Source: Chionis minor
Lineage: Eukaryota; Chordata; Aves; Charadriiformes; Chionididae
Assembly (NCBI GenBank): GCA_013398295.1
Contig: VZSF01000634.1
Location: 680,064-744,063, forward strand
Direction of reading: 5' to 3'
Length of the DNA stretch: 64,000 nt
This document shows, in pieces, positions 61,947 through 64,000 of the stretch. Every line of letters begins with the position of its first letter. The stretch's first letter is position 1. The translations under genes were made by a program, and so were the position numbers. The notes beneath the pieces were generated by a model. The model did no database searches. It was not told where the DNA came from and was given only the letters and a program-made list of their open reading frames with translations.

Positions 61947-64000
61947 CTAGAGAGAAGAAATTATTTGGGTTATCTTTTATATAGATATATATTTCTCCAC
62001 GGCTATTACATAAAACAGTTTGAGATCTGCACCTCCAGAATTTATTTTCATAACTGGACTAAAGGCAGCGATACTACTTTGCTTTCCTCAGCTTTCCTGA
62101 GAGCAAGCTCAACTGCTCCAAGAAACTGGACTCTTCCCCTGCTTAGTCACGATACCAGCACACGAGATTACAGAGTTAGTTCTCAGCATGTACAACTCGA
62201 GCGGGTGTTTGCAGCGTAACCAAAGGTCTTCGATCAAGCAGCTGCCGTTGCCAGTTCCACAGCAGTCCCAGTGCTCAGACTGCATTCCAAGCCAGTAATT
62301 CTCCATTTCAGCAAGAAAAGCAGAGTTCTCCTGAAGCTCAGCTAGTGCTAGAGACATCAGTTCAGGGCAACAGGAATGCTTAAGAAAAGTCATTTGGAAT
62401 TACTGTTTGCAGGAAATGTTTCCTAGCAGGTTTCCCATGGAAATTCTGTATCCCAGCGCTCTTGTTAACTTCAGTTCTTGTAACTGAGGGTAAAGCGTAC
62501 GTGAAATCGGTTACACACACAGCAACTGTCCTCGAGAACAATTCTGTCTGCTAGATGGCTATAACTCAGTCATCTGTCTACTACCTCTCAGTAGAGGAAT
62601 AACTAATGTTCTTGGAGAAAATTAGTTCTGTACTGGGGTTGCTGCTGGACAAAGTGTGTCCAAATTGGATTTATAGGCCCAGCTGGAATACTGAGGTTTC
62701 TGTGCCATGTAGCCAAGTGGGAAGCGTGGCCAAATGTACCAGATGGATTACATATTCCCAGCTATGTTTAGGAGACTGAGCAACCCTGGCCAAACATTCC
62801 AGCTCAAGCAAATCCATTTCTTGAGGAGCCCTTCGGGAATAAGGGTCAGGAGGGCCAATTTTGAAAGAGTACTTCTTTGCCACTTGGAGACACTTAGGGA
62901 CTCCATGTCCTCTGTCAAGCTATAATACATTACATCTTTTATCTCAGTTCATACCCTGCAGGATTCTCTCCAGGCTTGTTTAGAAAATCTTTTCTCCCAC
63001 ATAGGACAACCTACAACTGCAGTTAAGGCTCTTAAGGGGAGGGGGAAGGAAGGGGGACAAGCCAGAAGCACAAAACCAGAGACATTCCTTCCCTTGGACA
63101 GGGCTTAACAGGACAGTTTTCAACAGATTAAAGGCTGAGAACATACTCTCTTGTTTATTGATAGTCAGGCATGAAATAGTCCTGCCATGTCAAGGCCTGC
63201 AATAATTATGTGACTTTGGACTGTCCACTGGACTTAGTTTGACAGTATCATTTACTTGATAATAGACTCCAGAAGTGCTCTGGCTTCTTGAGGTTTGTTC
63301 GTTTATTTATAGACAGATTGCTTTACTCTCCAACAGAAACAAGCTACTAACTTCTGCTAAAAGGCCAGAGATGTTTTGTGTAGTGACAGCAACTCAGAGG
63401 CTTCCGAGTGAGTAAGCAGTATGTTCAACTAGGAACTCCAAACACTGTGGCATTAAGCACTCTCCAGAACATAAACAGCATGGAATTACAATTGCTGCAT
63501 GCATATCAGGTTTAAAACGCAATGGTTTTTCCATTTAGTTAATTACTTCGTTAACAAGTAACTCCCACTTCAGTTGTTTACATTTCTCAGAAGCAGCTTC
63601 CATGCATAAAGCTAACTTAGCTTTGGTCTTCAAGAATGTTACTCCACCTGATATAAACATAAGCTGAAAAATCCAGTTAGGAAACCTAAAAATGGGGGAA
63701 AAGGCTACTTTTTTTCTTTCTGTGACTAGAAGGAACATGCGGAGAGGAGGACTGAGGAAGTTTGTGGCAAAGCAATCAGATGTGGCTGTTTGAAGCCACC
63801 AGCCATGTATGCTGCTTCTCCTCTTCCACAGCCCAGGTAGTTTCGATCAAAGAGATCAAAAGCCTCCTGTGTCCAGACAACTCGGAAAATATTTCTGCAG
63901 CACATGCATATCCTAGTTATTGACTCCCCACCAAAGGGATAAGCTTTCCTGAAACTCACTGTGGTCATCTGTCAAACGCCTTGTTCTCTCCTCCATTAAA
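61947..64000 (-). other. First intron of the SDR gene, probable
   Basis: I looked for an exon encoding the TGxxxGIG motif and the RWxFATCRDP segment and found none on the minus strand up to the window end. No repeat or other gene is recognised. The stretch is best explained as intron running out of the window. Confidence 0.6.

Overview
The window looks like a piece of a sauropsid genome, most likely a bird. The evidence is four CR1-type LINE fragments ending in the avian-style 3' terminus, a low density of other repeats, two GC-rich CpG islands (one holding an assembly gap of 592 N), and vertebrate genes split into small exons with consensus splice sites. Every gene I can support lies on the minus strand, so transcription runs from high to low coordinates. 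The gene order matches the AURKAIP1-MXRA8 neighbourhood of human 1p36.33 (gene order from memory).

Reading in the direction of transcription: (1) 58.0-61.9 kb holds five exons of a classical short-chain dehydrogenase/reductase of the C-factor/C-signal-like type. Its first exon, with the nucleotide-binding motif, is not in the window and should lie beyond 64.0 kb. (2) 56.26-57.08 kb holds a CR1 element that almost touches the next promoter. (3) 53.5-56.2 kb holds AURKAIP1 (mitochondrial small-subunit ribosomal protein mS38), with a CpG-island promoter, a probable non-coding first exon and three coding exons. (4) 27.2-53.5 kb is about 26 kb with no recognisable coding sequence. It may contain the 5' end and first intron of MXRA8. 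(5) 14.0-26.8 kb holds nine exons of MXRA8, a two-immunoglobulin-domain single-pass membrane protein. They include a predicted 21-base microexon and a 31-base exon, and all junction phases agree. Only the first exon is missing. (6) 4-13.4 kb shows no gene. (7) 2.7-4.0 kb is a second CpG island, interrupted by the gap and carrying a 57-base tandem repeat and a YY1-like site. (8) 1.79-1.94 kb is a probable terminal coding exon, minus strand, of a protein I do not recognise, followed by 3'UTR-like sequence to the window start.

The three named genes do not form a functional pathway that I can see: a cytosolic oxidoreductase, a mitoribosome protein and a cell-surface adhesion protein are simply neighbours. 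I found no CRISPR, operon, phage or other prokaryote-type system. All exon boundaries were assigned by eye from splice consensus, reading phase and remembered family sequence; no alignment was run.
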